64,000 nucleotides of DNA, from the NCBI GenBank assembly GCA_003640385.1, contig RCAB01000293.1:1-64000 (forward strand). Direction: 5' to 3'. A program made the translations under genes and the position numbers. Source of the DNA: Setaria digitata. Taxonomy: Eukaryota > Nematoda > Chromadorea > Rhabditida > Setariidae. Below the pieces are notes generated by a model. That model did no database searches. It had not been told where the DNA came from and saw only the letters and a program-made list of their open reading frames with translations. Below are positions 63,913 through 64,000 of this stretch, in pieces (positions within the stretch are counted from its first letter, which is position 1; each line of letters opens with the position of its first letter).

Positions 63913-64000
63913 ATTACGGGAAAGAAAAACTAAAAAAGTTCTTATGCAAAAATCGTTTTGAATTTTTGATTAATTCCATTTCATTACTAAAAATTAAAAA

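Noticed and set aside
1..64000. CRISPR arrays, bacterial operons, transposons or integrated virus
   Set aside because: No repeat-spacer pattern, transposase or reverse transcriptase motif, terminal repeats or viral domains were seen on either strand.

Overview
The window looks like a nuclear contig from a nematode, most likely an AT-rich parasitic (filarial-type) species. Genes are split into many small exons with TTTTCAG or TTTAG acceptors, introns are full of A/T runs, several start codons sit just behind an isolated acceptor that would suit spliced-leader addition, and the gene set (LGC-type Cys-loop channel, small tandem-PDZ protein) fits. The species is not established. There are no rRNA genes, convincing tRNAs, CRISPR arrays or intact transposons.

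Layout, left to right: about 7.9 kb of AT-rich non-coding DNA; a 14-exon Cys-loop ligand-gated anion-channel subunit (+, 7933-19803); a two-PDZ protein (+, 21651-25890) with one damaged splice acceptor; the TFIIA large subunit (-, 27162-30967); a 5 kb empty stretch; a DOMON plus cytochrome b561 reductase (+, 36264-40962, 5' end missing); an ING4/5-type PHD protein (+, 42764-44881) with a probable GC-AG intron; a MEMO1 homologue (-, 45662-48912); an intronless acidic heptad-repeat ORF (+, 49396-50355); a secreted cystine-rich protein resembling the Trunk/PTTH family (+, 51490-55104); a possible beta-propeller protein (-, 56095-58316); and a basic, disordered protein with alternative 3' exons (+, 59583-63912).

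The genes do not form one pathway. Two encode membrane or redox proteins (channel, cytochrome b561), two act in transcription or chromatin (TFIIA, ING), one is probably a secreted ligand, and the rest are unassigned. Exon joins were derived by hand: nearly every listed junction keeps reading frame and the family alignment, and exceptions are stated.

The assembly has a strong technical signature. Thirteen single N bases occur, and twelve separate two almost identical copies of 46-300 bp. These look like unmerged contig ends or alleles. They duplicate pieces of real exons in the PDZ and propeller genes and should not be read as biological tandem duplications without checking.
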